From Fragum whitleyi (Eukaryota > Mollusca > Bivalvia > Cardiida > Cardiidae): DNA of 64,000 bases. Below, one piece after another: positions 55,345-64,000 of the stretch; position 1 is the stretch's first letter, and every line of letters begins with the position of its first letter. The stretch spans positions 64,410,534 to 64,474,533 of the forward strand of contig OX411543.1 in assembly GCA_948146395.1 (NCBI GenBank), written 5' to 3'. A model generated the notes under the pieces. It was not told the DNA's origin. It made no database searches and saw only the letters and a program-made list of their open reading frames with translations. The position numbers and the translations under genes are program-made.

Positions 55345-55432
55345 TACATGTATAATGGAAACGCAGATAATCAAATTTTCACTTGGAAGAAATCAAGTTC
55401 TATTATTATCCTGTTGCATTCAAATTTCTTAT

Positions 55433-55562
55433 CAATTGATTGATTGAATGGTGTTTTACGCCGCTTTTAACAAATGTTCAGTTATATCGCGGCGGCTGGA
55501 GCACCTAACAATTGACTCCCGGTATTTCTCTCACCGGCACTACCATCACATTTTTTCCTAGC
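55433..55562 (-). mobile_element. SINE copy 3, 5'-truncated (head missing)
   Basis: A TGATTGATTGAATG tail (minus-strand CAAT units) is followed by GTTTTACGCCGCTTTTAACA, GTTATATCGCGGCGGCTGGA, GCACCTAACAATTGACTCCC and CACTACCATCACATTTTTTCC, then similarity stops. The tRNA-like head is absent, as in abortive reverse transcription. Confidence 0.85.
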
Positions 55563-56762
55563 AATTTTTATCAAACTTTTTGTCAAGTTTTGGGACATTT
55601 ACAATAGTCCGGTCTAGGTTTTGTCCGTTCTTATTAAATAGAAAGACGACATTGTAGGCTAAGATCAGACTGTACGTCTGTGCAGGCTGATATTAGTCTA
55701 CGCTGCCTGTCTCTGCCATGGAGACAGTTGGCATATGTCGTGAATAGCATAGTAAGTCTCATCGGATATAGATTGACATTAACCTATATTTTCATCTCCT
55801 CAAAACGCTTTTTACTCTAAAGTACTTTTATGGACTTTCGAAATGAATCCTTTAGCATGACGACTTACATAATCTAATATGAACCAAAATTAAAGTTTTT
55901 AGTTAGAAATGTTTAAGAGGATTGGACGCTTTGCGTCTAAGAATATCTTATGTTCGAGACCTGTAACCTCAGACGGTAACGAGTTTGTGCTTCATTCACG
56001 GGACGATAGTTCAATTACAGGCTCGGTCATCTGTAAGCCGACAACTGAAAAAAAAAGTTGATAATCGCAATTGTCTCGGGCAAAATCAGGGTGCCCTGAC
56101 GAGGGATACAACAACAAAGTCATTGGTAGGTGCACCAGCCATCGCGATATAACTGCAAAACTATTTAAAGTGACGTTAACGCCATAACACAAACTAAACA
56201 CGAGAGAATCTACACTGGCAAACAAAATTAATGCTTAGACTGAATAGCCGGATCAGAGTCGAGATGTTCAATATTTTAATTTCTAAGTAGACCATCATGA
56301 AGCAAGTTTGCATTAAAGAAATGTAGAAATAAGATTCACTTACCCGAATTGGTATCCAACTACTGTTTCGATATAGGCAAGGGATAATATCGGAAAATAA
56401 AAGATTTAAGGCAAAGAAATCGTTTTGAAGTCAAACATAAACAATTCTGACATAGTTTGTGTATCTATCCATAACTCGACTTGACTTAACAATAGCAGTT
56501 TAAGTCCGATAACAATCGGCTTGAAAATAGCTTATCTTTAAAACATTAGCCTTGAAAGAAGGAAAATGGGTAAGTTATAGTAAAAGAGTGTGTATTTTAT
56601 ATAGTAAAAGACAACATTGTATTGGTTTTTAATGAATATGCAAATCGCTGGCCCCGCCCCCTTGCCTTCGTCACGACACACCCCTTAGTTATAAGAAGTT
56701 AATTTATCTGCAAAATTTGAGGTCACGAACATGAAACAAATAGCAAATTGATGATGGGCGAC
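55563..56762. other. Intergenic, nothing recognised
   Basis: No repeat or exon identified. Confidence 0.4.
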
Positions 56763-56811
56763 CTAAACTTCCTAACTACAGCTTATTTAAGCTGTAGTTA
56801 GGAAGTTTAAG
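56763..56811. repeat. Perfect 23-bp-arm hairpin
   Basis: CTAAACTTCCTAACTACAGC ... GCTGTAGTTAGGAAGTTTAAG with a TTATTTAA centre. Same ACTACAGCTT core as the hairpin at 40742. Confidence 0.85.
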
Positions 56812-58139
56812 TAGCGCATATACGAAAATGACCTAAAAAAAATGGCGGAAAGTGACGGGGGTCATCCGATTATAAAATTAGAGCTTTGATTGGACAATCG
56901 ATTTTATGATTGACACCAATGAGCTGTTAATTTGAATTTATTTCATTTAGTTTCCGCGATTGGGTCAAACTCTGACCTCCACAACTCATTAGGAGAAAAA
57001 GAAACATAAAAACCCCACAAAGATCTAACACAAGGATTTGTGTGTCTATTTACGTTCATTTATACTCGTTACTGTACATATACAAGGAAAAAAAAAACGC
57101 CGGGTAACCTATAATGATTGTTTTAAGGATAAATTGTATTATTATAGGGATGAGTGTCTTTTTCACTGCGTTTATTGGGGTATAAAGTGCAATTGCCTTA
57201 GCACATGGCAACACTCGTCCCTTATAATTTCAATCATCTAGATCGAATAAACTATCAAAATACTCAGCCAAACATTAAAGCTTCAAGTCTACTTTCTGCG
57301 CGTATAAATTACACGATCTATTTTTAGATCGTGTATTGTTTATCTCGCTATCGAAGTGAAATGTCATATAGTAAAACAAATGATACACAAATAAAAGACA
57401 ACATTAAAATTCGTAGAGGTATTTATGACAAATAAGATTGTTTCTGCCAGGTTAGTCTGTATTTTTGAACGAAAACGGCGTGGTCGGTCTTTGTTGAGAG
57501 GGTTGCTTGAAGGTCTTCGTCGACTCGCTGTTTTCTAAGTTTAGGTCGGCTCAGTATCAGAACTGCATGCCTGTTATCGTAAATTCTTTCGAAAATATAT
57601 TAATTCATTACAGATTGAAAAGCAATGATGCGTTGATGATCGGGAACTACGTTAATTCGAGTTCCTATAACACAGGACTTGCAGATCGAATTTCGGGGGT
57701 TTCCCGAAAGACCTATTGCATTTTATACAGAAATAAAGTGCAATGGATTTCCCCACGTGATGCGATTTAAACCAACCAGAGTTCTTTATTTTATTGGATT
57801 GCCATTATTGGATTATTATATCAATTTTTTATGAAATGTCACCTGATTATGCGAAAATAAACCCCTTTTTTACGATGCTCCTTCTTGTTTTGCAAAACAC
57901 AGAGACATATCAGTATCTTGATTCGTCTTTATTGCATATTTTATGTACCCATGCGTTTCTTTTTCGTCCTAGTATAGATATTCCTATGAGCATTGCCACA
58001 GGAAGACGGAAGTTGTTACGGGGAAAAGTGCAGGGCTGCATGAAGAACCTTTTTCGGAGATTCGCAAGGTCTTTAACATTATCGATTTATAGCACCAACA
58101 TAATGGGCTTTGTTTAGCGACTCATCCGAAAGACAATTA
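56812..58139. other. Intergenic; two frames of unknown meaning
   Basis: Plus-strand frames at 57507-57770 (87 codons) and 57794-58117 (107 codons, with KLLRGKVQGCMKNLFRRFAR) are adjacent. I recognise no domain, and neither has convincing splice sites. They could be relics of a mobile element. A short palindrome ACACGATCTATTTTTAGATCGTGT lies near 57311. Confidence 0.35.
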
Positions 58140-58218
58140 ATTTTGTTAGTGCGTCAGCCCAGGAATCGAACCCATGGAATCGAACCTCGGGGCCCCGAGA
58201 TTATGAAATCCTTTTTAT
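58140..58218 (-). other. tRNA-like sequence (Met-type anticodon arm)
   Basis: On the minus strand: TCGCTTAGCATAAAAAGG, then TTTCATAATCTCGGGG with a CAT anticodon position, and two GGTTCGATTCC-type boxes (AGGTTCGATTCCATGGGTTC). The doubled B box and the absence of acceptor pairing argue for a decayed or rearranged copy. Confidence 0.4.
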
Positions 58219-58224
58219 GCTAAG

Positions 58225-58500
58225 CGAATTAAGAATTTAAATAAATGAATGAATATGAAAGATAATATGAATAAGTTGTTATCTATAGTATTTTTTTTTA
58301 ACAATTATCTTTTCTATGTTCATACATCGAGGGGTCAGCGCAACACTATGGTAAGTGCCTATAAATATATAGGCACTTACAATAGTGGTAAGCCGACCCC
58401 TCGACACGTATTTAAGCATTACAATAGGATTATAGCTTTAATCTCAAGTTAAAATTTGAGAAAATTTCAGTTGACACGAAAAAAGTTTTACAATCTCGGG
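58225..58500. repeat. Family D repeat split by a nested hairpin
   Basis: ATATGAAAGATAATATGAAT ... CTTTTCTATGTTCATACAT precedes, and GTATTTAAGCATTACAATAGG then CTCAAGTTAAAATTTGAG follows, the nested hairpin at 58328-58403. The uninterrupted order is seen at 8205-8450. Confidence 0.75.
58328..58403. mobile_element. 76-bp foldback element inserted in family D
   Basis: The ends CGAGGGGTCAGC and GCCGACCCCTCG pair, the inner arms GTAAGTGCCTATA / TATAGGCACTTAC are perfect, and the loop is AATA. It is absent from the 8.2-kb family D copy, so it entered later. Confidence 0.8.
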
Positions 58501-58598
58501 CCCTGATTATATGACGTCACGCACTCTACTGACTGAGTTCATGGGTCTTGTCACTCGGGAACCTTCGGCGATTCTACGGAATAGACCTCGGGAATAAT

Positions 58599-58965
58599 CA
58601 TTCGGAATATCGCTCGGCCATTTCCCTAAACTGCAACAGACCTCCAATGTATGTAAGGCGGATGGGTATGTAACAAAATCGTGCATTTCGTTAGGCGGAA
58701 ACAGCGCAAGAACAACTAGTACTGTAGGTTTATATCTTTTATATCTTATAATTAACGGCCGGAAAAAAATCTTAATTTTTGAGAATGACGAATCACTCTC
58801 AAAAATTAAGATTTTTTCAGCCGTTATTTAAGAATCTAAAGACATTGATATAAGGATTCGATGGTTTCACGTCAGTAACTTAAACGAGTAGCATTGACGA
58901 CGACGAATGTTTTCACTCAAAGTTTCGAGGGCTAACGCCATTTTAACTGACGTCATCGAGTTTTT
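58599..58965. mobile_element. Family J MITE, right end missing
   Basis: CATTCGGAATATCGCTCGGC opens the copy. GCGGATGGGTATGTAACAAAA, a hairpin AAAAAAATCTTAATTTTTGAG / CTCAAAAATTAAGATTTTTTC (58763-58816) and GACGTCATCGAG follow. It stops before the right TIR, 30 bp from the family C element at 58994. Confidence 0.8.
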
Positions 58966-58993
58966 CACTAGGATGTCAAATTCTCTTCTCATC

Positions 58994-59160
58994 GTTAAGG
59001 TAGTGCAGCCGTAATAGTTCCGCAACATTTCGGATCTCAGTATCTTTCACAATGTTGACCGAGGTTTCCTGATGAAAATCATTAGGAAACCTCGGTTAAC
59101 ACTGTTAAAGATCATTACTTCCGAAACGTTGTTCAACTATTACGGGTCCACTATCTAAGA
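58994..59160. mobile_element. Family C palindromic MITE, complete
   Basis: GTTAAGGTAGTGCAGCCGTA ... GGGTCCACTATCTAAG. Central arms GACCGAGGTTTCCTGATGA / TCATTAGGAAACCTCGGTT are near perfect. About 167 bp, the same length as the 2.0-kb copy. Confidence 0.85.
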
Positions 59161-59235
59161 TACATTTGTTGAGTAATTGATACAATGAGGTATCATCTAA
59201 CATCATTCAATAGTTTGAATAATTTGATGAAAAGG

Positions 59236-59382
59236 TGACGAGAATCCTTTTTTTTTTTTTCAAAATTAGTGAAGGTATGAAACTTAAATGTTAATCCCAT
59301 TGAATGAATCTGCATCGCCTATTCATTCAATGTGATTAAGGTTTAAGTTTCATATCTCCATGAATTAAAAAAAATCTCTTCA
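59236..59382. repeat. 147-bp foldback repeat
   Basis: GAGAATCC plus a T run, TATGAAACTTAAATGTTAATC and CCATTGAATGAAT pair with ATTCATTCAATGTGATTAAGG, TTTAAGTTTCATATC and an A run plus ATCTCT. Single copy here. Confidence 0.75.
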
Positions 59383-59672
59383 GATCATGTAGTAAATATT
59401 ATTAGATTAAAAAGTAAAAAAAAAAGTAATGAGGCAGATTCATTTTGTATATGCTATTTTGAGCTCAACCAAACGAATATATTTCGCATGCTAAATTGTT
59501 TTCATATAGGGTTGAAATAAATGAATCAACTAGAATGCATGAAAATTGATGAACTAAAATGAAATAATTGGTTCGTACAGAAATAAAAAATCGAATGAAT
59601 TCCAATATGGTGCATTCAAAAAGATTAATGAATGGCTGAATCAATTTAACCCATGCTGTGAAAAAAGTGGTA

Positions 59673-60031
59673 CAGTTAACAACATCTTGAAATTGACAAG
59701 GTACATAATTTTGGAATGATAAAGGAATGAAATTGAATGAGAGTTTGGAGCGAGTTTTGGGTGAAATTTAAGCGAAGTAATCTTTAATAAAATATGCATA
59801 ATAAATTTCTATGTGTCCATGAACCCATCATACGCTTACAAAATTCAAAATGTTAGTGAAATCGTGGATTTTATCTCCCGATATTTATTTTGAATGTGTT
59901 TGTTAATCTTATCATTTAAGTGATTTTTGAACGTTTTTGAATGGTTTGATTGAGTGTTTGGAATGTATGATTGGAGCGCTGAGTGAGCGATTAAGAATGG
60001 TTTTGATCGGAATGACAGATGTTGATAACTG
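59673..60031. mobile_element. Family A MITE, internally deleted copy
   Basis: TA then CAGTTAACAACATCTTGAAA. It includes GAGTTTGGAGCGAGTTTTGG, AAATCGTGGATTTTATC and GGAGCGCTGAGTGAGCGATT. It ends GATGTTGATAACTG. The AATATCGC foldback half is missing. Confidence 0.8.
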
Positions 60032-60523
60032 TTTGTTTTCCAAAGCATTTACATAACCCGCCGTTCTATCACAGCAACTAAAGAATCACAGTAAATGTAC
60101 ATTTTAGGTCGTCATCAATGTTATTACATGTTTTTTGAAATAGTAAAAGTTCATCAAATGCTCGGAAATTGATCTGTTTACATTCCTATCATTCACCTCG
60201 ACAATTGTAGGCAGTTTGATGCCGAAGAGTCGCATAGCCTGTCTGGAAAGTCTTCTTGATAACAAAACCTTCCAGAACGTAAACAAATGGTTTCCCACTT
60301 TGCAGACGAACACAAGAATTTTTTTCCGATGACAGATTGCCATACTTTGTTTCCGTTTGATTTATAAATGGTTAACGTTTAACAACTAATTTCAAACATA
60401 AATTTTAGTCAAGTTGTTAACAAATATTTACTTTCAAAAATATATTTTGCCCTACTGATGACCTGTTACCAGCCATTACGATGTCAACTGTGTAACCTGA
60501 CTGTATTCTGCGTTATTATTTAA
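60032..60523. other. Intergenic, nothing recognised
   Basis: A 79-codon minus-strand frame (60104-60343) shows no recognised motif. Confidence 0.4.
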
Positions 60524-60835
60524 CTGGCAGGGCGTGGCTTAGCTGTGACGTAATATGGCTAGTTAACTTTTTTGGGTTCTTTCAAAAGTTAGTCGTCAAT
60601 TATCGCAAAACGCGTCTTTCCTATCTTAACACCCAAAGGATAATCGTGCAGAATGAAAGTGAACACGTTACATCGTTTGGTTACCAAATCCAAGCTGAAG
60701 TTACGAGTGTTTGGTTGCCGACCCTTCGATTAATAGAAGATCGACTTTCTATTAATCCGAGTAATCATGAATGCAAGCTGTTTAGCGTAACATTAAATGC
60801 AACGAACCGTTACTGAGACTCCGACTTGCCAGGGC
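60524..60835. mobile_element. Family K MITE, inverted copy
   Basis: CTGGCAGGGCGTGGC opens and CTTGCCAGGGC closes. The reverse complement of the right end (CGGAGTCTCAGTAACGGTTC, GTTGCATTTAA) aligns with the left end of 20696-21046. The middle keeps GTTTGGTTACCAAATCC and CCAAGCTGAAGTTACGAG. Confidence 0.8.
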
Positions 60836-61044
60836 AACAATCTTGGATTATACTTCTAAATCGATGTGACCCGCCACACAAAAAAAGATTTCCCCAGAGA
60901 CACGATCCTGCTCCAAGTACAGGACGCAACAACGTTAGTAATAGAGAACGTTTAAAATGGCACACTACTTTGCACCTAAGGCAGACGCGTTTAAGTCAAC
61001 GCCACCAGTAAAATCGTACAATGATTAGGATGAATTTGCTGATC

Positions 61045-61170
61045 GTTTCCAACGATTTGGAGCGTTATTGTGTGATTAGAGCGTGTTATTTACTTTCATC
61101 AGATAGAGCGCCGAGCGGTTCAGAATGGATTTGATCGAAGTGAATGTCCATTTCAAAATGTTACCTACTG
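61045..61170. repeat. Family A MITE, right-end fragment
   Basis: GAGCGCCGAGCGGTTCAGAA, GGATTTGATCGAAGTGAATG and CATTTCAAAATGTTACCTACTG, followed by TA. Confidence 0.7.
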
Positions 61171-61206
61171 TACCTAATTCAAACTAACTCTGACACCAAA
61201 TGACCC

Positions 61207-61659
61207 CATTCGGAACATCACTCGGCCATTTCCGTAAACTGCAACAGACCTCGGATGTATGTAAGGCGGATGGGTATGTAACAAAATCGTGCATTTTGTT
61301 AGGCGGAAACAGTGTAAGAAAAATAAGCACTGTAGATTTATATCTTTTACAATAAATAACGGCTGAAAAAATCTTAATTTTTGAGAATGACGAATCATTC
61401 TCAAAAAATAAGATTTTTTCAGCCGTTATTTAAGAATCTAAAGATTTTTTTTTATAAGGATACGATGGTTTCACGTCAGTGACTTAAACGAGTAACGTTG
61501 GCGACGTCGAATGTTTTCACTCACAGTTTCGAGGGCTAACGCCATTTAAAGTGACGTCATCGAGGTTTTCCAAGGTTTTCACGTATTTTTTTTTAAAAAA
61601 TAGTCCGTCTATGTACATCCGAGGTTGATCGTGAGATTGGCCGAGTGGTGTTCCGAATG
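61207..61659. mobile_element. Family J MITE, complete copy
   Basis: Inverted ends CATTCGGAACATCACTCGGC and GCCGAGTGGTGTTCCGAATG (20 bp, one mismatch), 453 bp apart. The central hairpin AAATAACGGCTGAAAAAATC / GATTTTTTCAGCCGTTATTT (61356-61430) is perfect in its outer arms. GACGTCATCGAGGTTTTCC follows. Confidence 0.9.
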
Positions 61660-61934
61660 CAAATGACCCAATAGTCAATTATGAGGTGTTAGTATAAGCT
61701 CACCGATCATATACCGAGTAAGACGAAATAGGATAAAATTGAAACATTTTCATGGATTTAGAAATTAATGCACAATAAATCCTCGAAAGATCGAATCGGC
61801 ACGTAAAATAAACAATAAGAAATCGAACATTATTGAAAGGCATATTCGTCGTTTCAGCCATTTCCCCGCCCATTGCACTTCAACCATTTGTTGCAGTAAC
61901 AAAGGCTATTCGATTGTTTAAGTGCAATATATTT

Positions 61935-62162
61935 GTGAACAGTCATGCGAAAAGGGACCGTTTGAAAACTTCGTAAAATAAATATTTGAAAAGGAGATTG
62001 TTTCAATTCGAGATCCATCGGAGGTCGCACTTTAATTTTTTTTTATACAGGACGGTAGATTGATCATTCTAGGTTCAGAAAATCAACAAAGTACTTAAAG
62101 AGTTGACCAATATCAGGCTGCGCAACGGTCTACCAATATGGTGCTTTCACGTGATTGTCACA
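61935..62162. mobile_element. Family H MITE, diverged copy
   Basis: GTGAACAGTCATGCGAAAAG, GGACCGTTTGAAAACTTCG, TAGATTGATCATTCTAGGTTC and the end CACGTGATTGTCAC are colinear with 10548-10808. Confidence 0.7.
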
Positions 62163-62462
62163 TTTACAAACTGGGAGACAGTGTTTAATTAATGTAGATG
62201 CTTCAATGTAGACTCTTTTTCTCCGGGAGGTCAAGCCGACAATGTATTTTTCATATTTATTTATTTTTTTTCAAGATGGAAGGGGGCGGCAAAATGTCTC
62301 TACTTATAACTTGAAGAAGGCCGTAGTAACATTTTGTTCGTCAACTGCCCAAATGTTTCTTCTTTTCATTTTTTTTTTCAAACTCAGTGACCATATCGAC
62401 GGTGAAATTTCTAGGGAGGCCCGGACAACCCGTATCAGCGCTTGTATGCCCGATTTTTTTTT

Positions 62463-62705
62463 TCATTTGAGTCCGTGCGTGAGATTTTCAACCTCAGAAA
62501 CATTCGTGAGGTGACAAACAACCAAAAGCCTAGCCAGTCAAAGAGTGTGATTAAAAGATTTGCTGTTATCTACATACTCTTTGGACCTTATACCTCTAAA
62601 AAGCGCAAAGTGAAGACAGGACAGACTGTGCAGATGCACAGGCTGGCCAGAGTTTTTGCTTTGGGCACATTTGAAATTGTTGGAAATGTTACGCAATAGC
62701 TCATT
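62463..62705. mobile_element. Family I MITE, complete copy
   Basis: TTGAGTCCGTGCGTGAGATTT and GGAAATGTTACGCAATAGCTC are the inverted ends. The core AGACAGGACAGACTGTGCAG / ATGCACAGGCTGGCCAGAG is shared with 2999-3248. Confidence 0.75.
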
Positions 62706-63378
62706 TTTCATTTTAGTCTTCAGACGGTGCGTGACGGTTCATGATTCATTTTTTTCGAATCCCGGTGTATTTACAACTAGGGGCCGTCATCAGTTTACAC
62801 ACCATATATGAAGGCCGTATATGAAGAAAGAGACCATCCGGTATCAGGGGAGATAAGAGGCATTTTCAGATTTTAAAGTCAAAATAAGCCGCAAATACTT
62901 AGGGGGGGGGGGGCAATAAAAACCATGAACAATTTTTTGAGAAGGGTCGCCCAAAGTACATATCTGCCATTACTATTATTATTATTATTATATTTTTTTT
63001 GAAATTTGTTCAGTGTGAGACTAAGGAATGCGGGTGGAAATAAATCATCGTGTTTTGATCATGAATGGTGGGATACGTCCTTTTGGTCACAGGTTCAGAC
63101 AAAGTCTCAAAGTTCAGACAGAGTCTTTAGGAAAACAAAGATTCATTTTACGAAAATTTAGAGTAGTAGCGGGTATTCTAATGATAACTCAACAGAATTG
63201 TTAATCACTCGTTGGTTGCAATAAATCAATATTTTATATCTTTTTCATACATACTAAACAGCCATAAATAAAACATTTAACAATCTTATCACAAAAACAT
63301 TCATAAATCAACTAACTCGCTTTCTACTGATATGATTCATAATATCGCAGTTCTTAAAAACAACTTGTGTCTTTGGAT
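62706..63378. other. Intergenic; poly-G and (ATT)n runs only
   Basis: A G run of about 10 (62902) and ATT units (62970-62992). No gene. Confidence 0.5.
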
Positions 63379-64000
63379 AACTAGAAAGCCATGAATGGCT
63401 TGAGTCGCTCCACAGGCTTGAAATTCTTGAAAATGCAAATCTAAGGTATGACTTTATTTTAAGATATTTTGGGTTCTACTGATGTTGAAATGATTTTCAA
63501 AAATGCCACTATATAGCATATAGAGAAATGACCTCCGCCCATAAAATACAAATTTTTCATCTGATCACAATAATTTTTGGCAGACTGATAAAGCTTCACT
63601 CAAGAATCATTCCAGTGAAATTTGGTTGATATCCATCAATTACATTCTGAGAAAATGATTTTCTAAGTTTCCACTATATAACTTATAGAGAAATGACCTC
63701 TGCCCATAAAATGCATATTTTTCATTCGATCACAATAATTTTTGGTAGACTGATAAAGGGTTACCCAAGGATCTTTCCAGTGAAATTTGGTTTATATCCA
63801 TCAATCACATTCTGAGAAAATGATTTTCAAAGTTTCCACTATATAACATATAGAGAAATGACCTCCGCCCATAAAATACATATTTTTCATCCGATCACAA
63901 TAATTTTTGGTAGACTGATAAAGGGTCACCCAAGGATCATTCATGTAAAATTAAATTGGTATCTATCACTTAAAATCTGAAAAAAGTCACTTTTTACCAT
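63379..64000. mobile_element. Element with a tandem array of ~166-bp units, copy 2 (cut by window end)
   Basis: Starts CTAGAAAGCCATGAATGGCT like 48249. Unit starts lie at 63492, 63657, 63822 and about 63986 (period 164-165 bp). The same unit motifs are present, with higher identity between neighbouring units than in copy 1. It continues past 64000. Confidence 0.8.

Noticed and set aside
57507..58117. Adjacent plus-strand frames of 87 and 107 codons
   Set aside because: No recognisable domain or exon boundaries; left as intergenic with a note.

Overview
This window looks like animal nuclear DNA, most likely from a bivalve or other lophotrochozoan mollusc. The evidence is AT-rich intergenic DNA, spliced genes with GT/AG boundaries, a metazoan copper amine oxidase, a WD-repeat gene end, APE-type LINE sequences, a tRNA-headed SINE with a (CAAT)n tail, and very many short palindromic DNA-transposon remnants. 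The species cannot be named from sequence alone. No bacterial, viral or organellar block was seen.

Host genes occupy the first 25 kb. At 177-1905 (+) are the last two exons of a protein that looks like the C-terminus of a WD40-repeat protein, probably NACHT-WD type, ending in a CaaX-like tetrapeptide. At 15668-18577 (+) are the last two coding exons of a membrane-anchored copper amine oxidase; the topaquinone tyrosine, all three copper histidines and the catalytic aspartate are in place. At 23603-25033 (-) is a 476-residue, disordered, basic protein that I do not recognise. No host gene was recognised from 25.1 to 64 kb.

The rest is mainly transposable-element DNA. One nearly complete APE-type LINE lies at about 41.0-45.2 kb, with ORF1, ORF2 and a frameshifted C-terminus, and its reverse transcriptase reads FAND instead of FADD. 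Two LINE 3' relics lie at 35.4-36.1 and 53.0-53.5 kb. A tRNA-headed SINE at 26.4-26.7 kb has a perfect 14-bp target duplication; a second copy at 51.2 kb carries a nested hairpin element and a third is truncated at 55.4 kb. Two longer TIR elements without recognisable transposase lie at 33.5-35.1 and 54.1-55.3 kb. Two related arrays of about 166-bp tandem units lie at 48.3-49.3 kb and from 63.4 kb to the window end. About fourteen families of non-autonomous palindromic elements account for much of the remainder; the largest (TIR CAGTTAAC..., TA target site) has about 15 full or partial copies.

The most notable interaction between elements and genes is in the first kilobase. A TA-target element sits inside the 5' splice site of the WD-gene intron, and the upstream exon start together with its 3' splice site has been duplicated in tandem (106 bp). 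I found no cassette that looks like a new enzymatic or defence system. The most unusual items are the two convergent tRNA-like Pol III-type sequences inside the 1.6-kb inverted-repeat element, the tRNA-like sequence abutting the LINE, and the splice-site insertion. All repeat families were defined by eye within this window; none was matched to a database.
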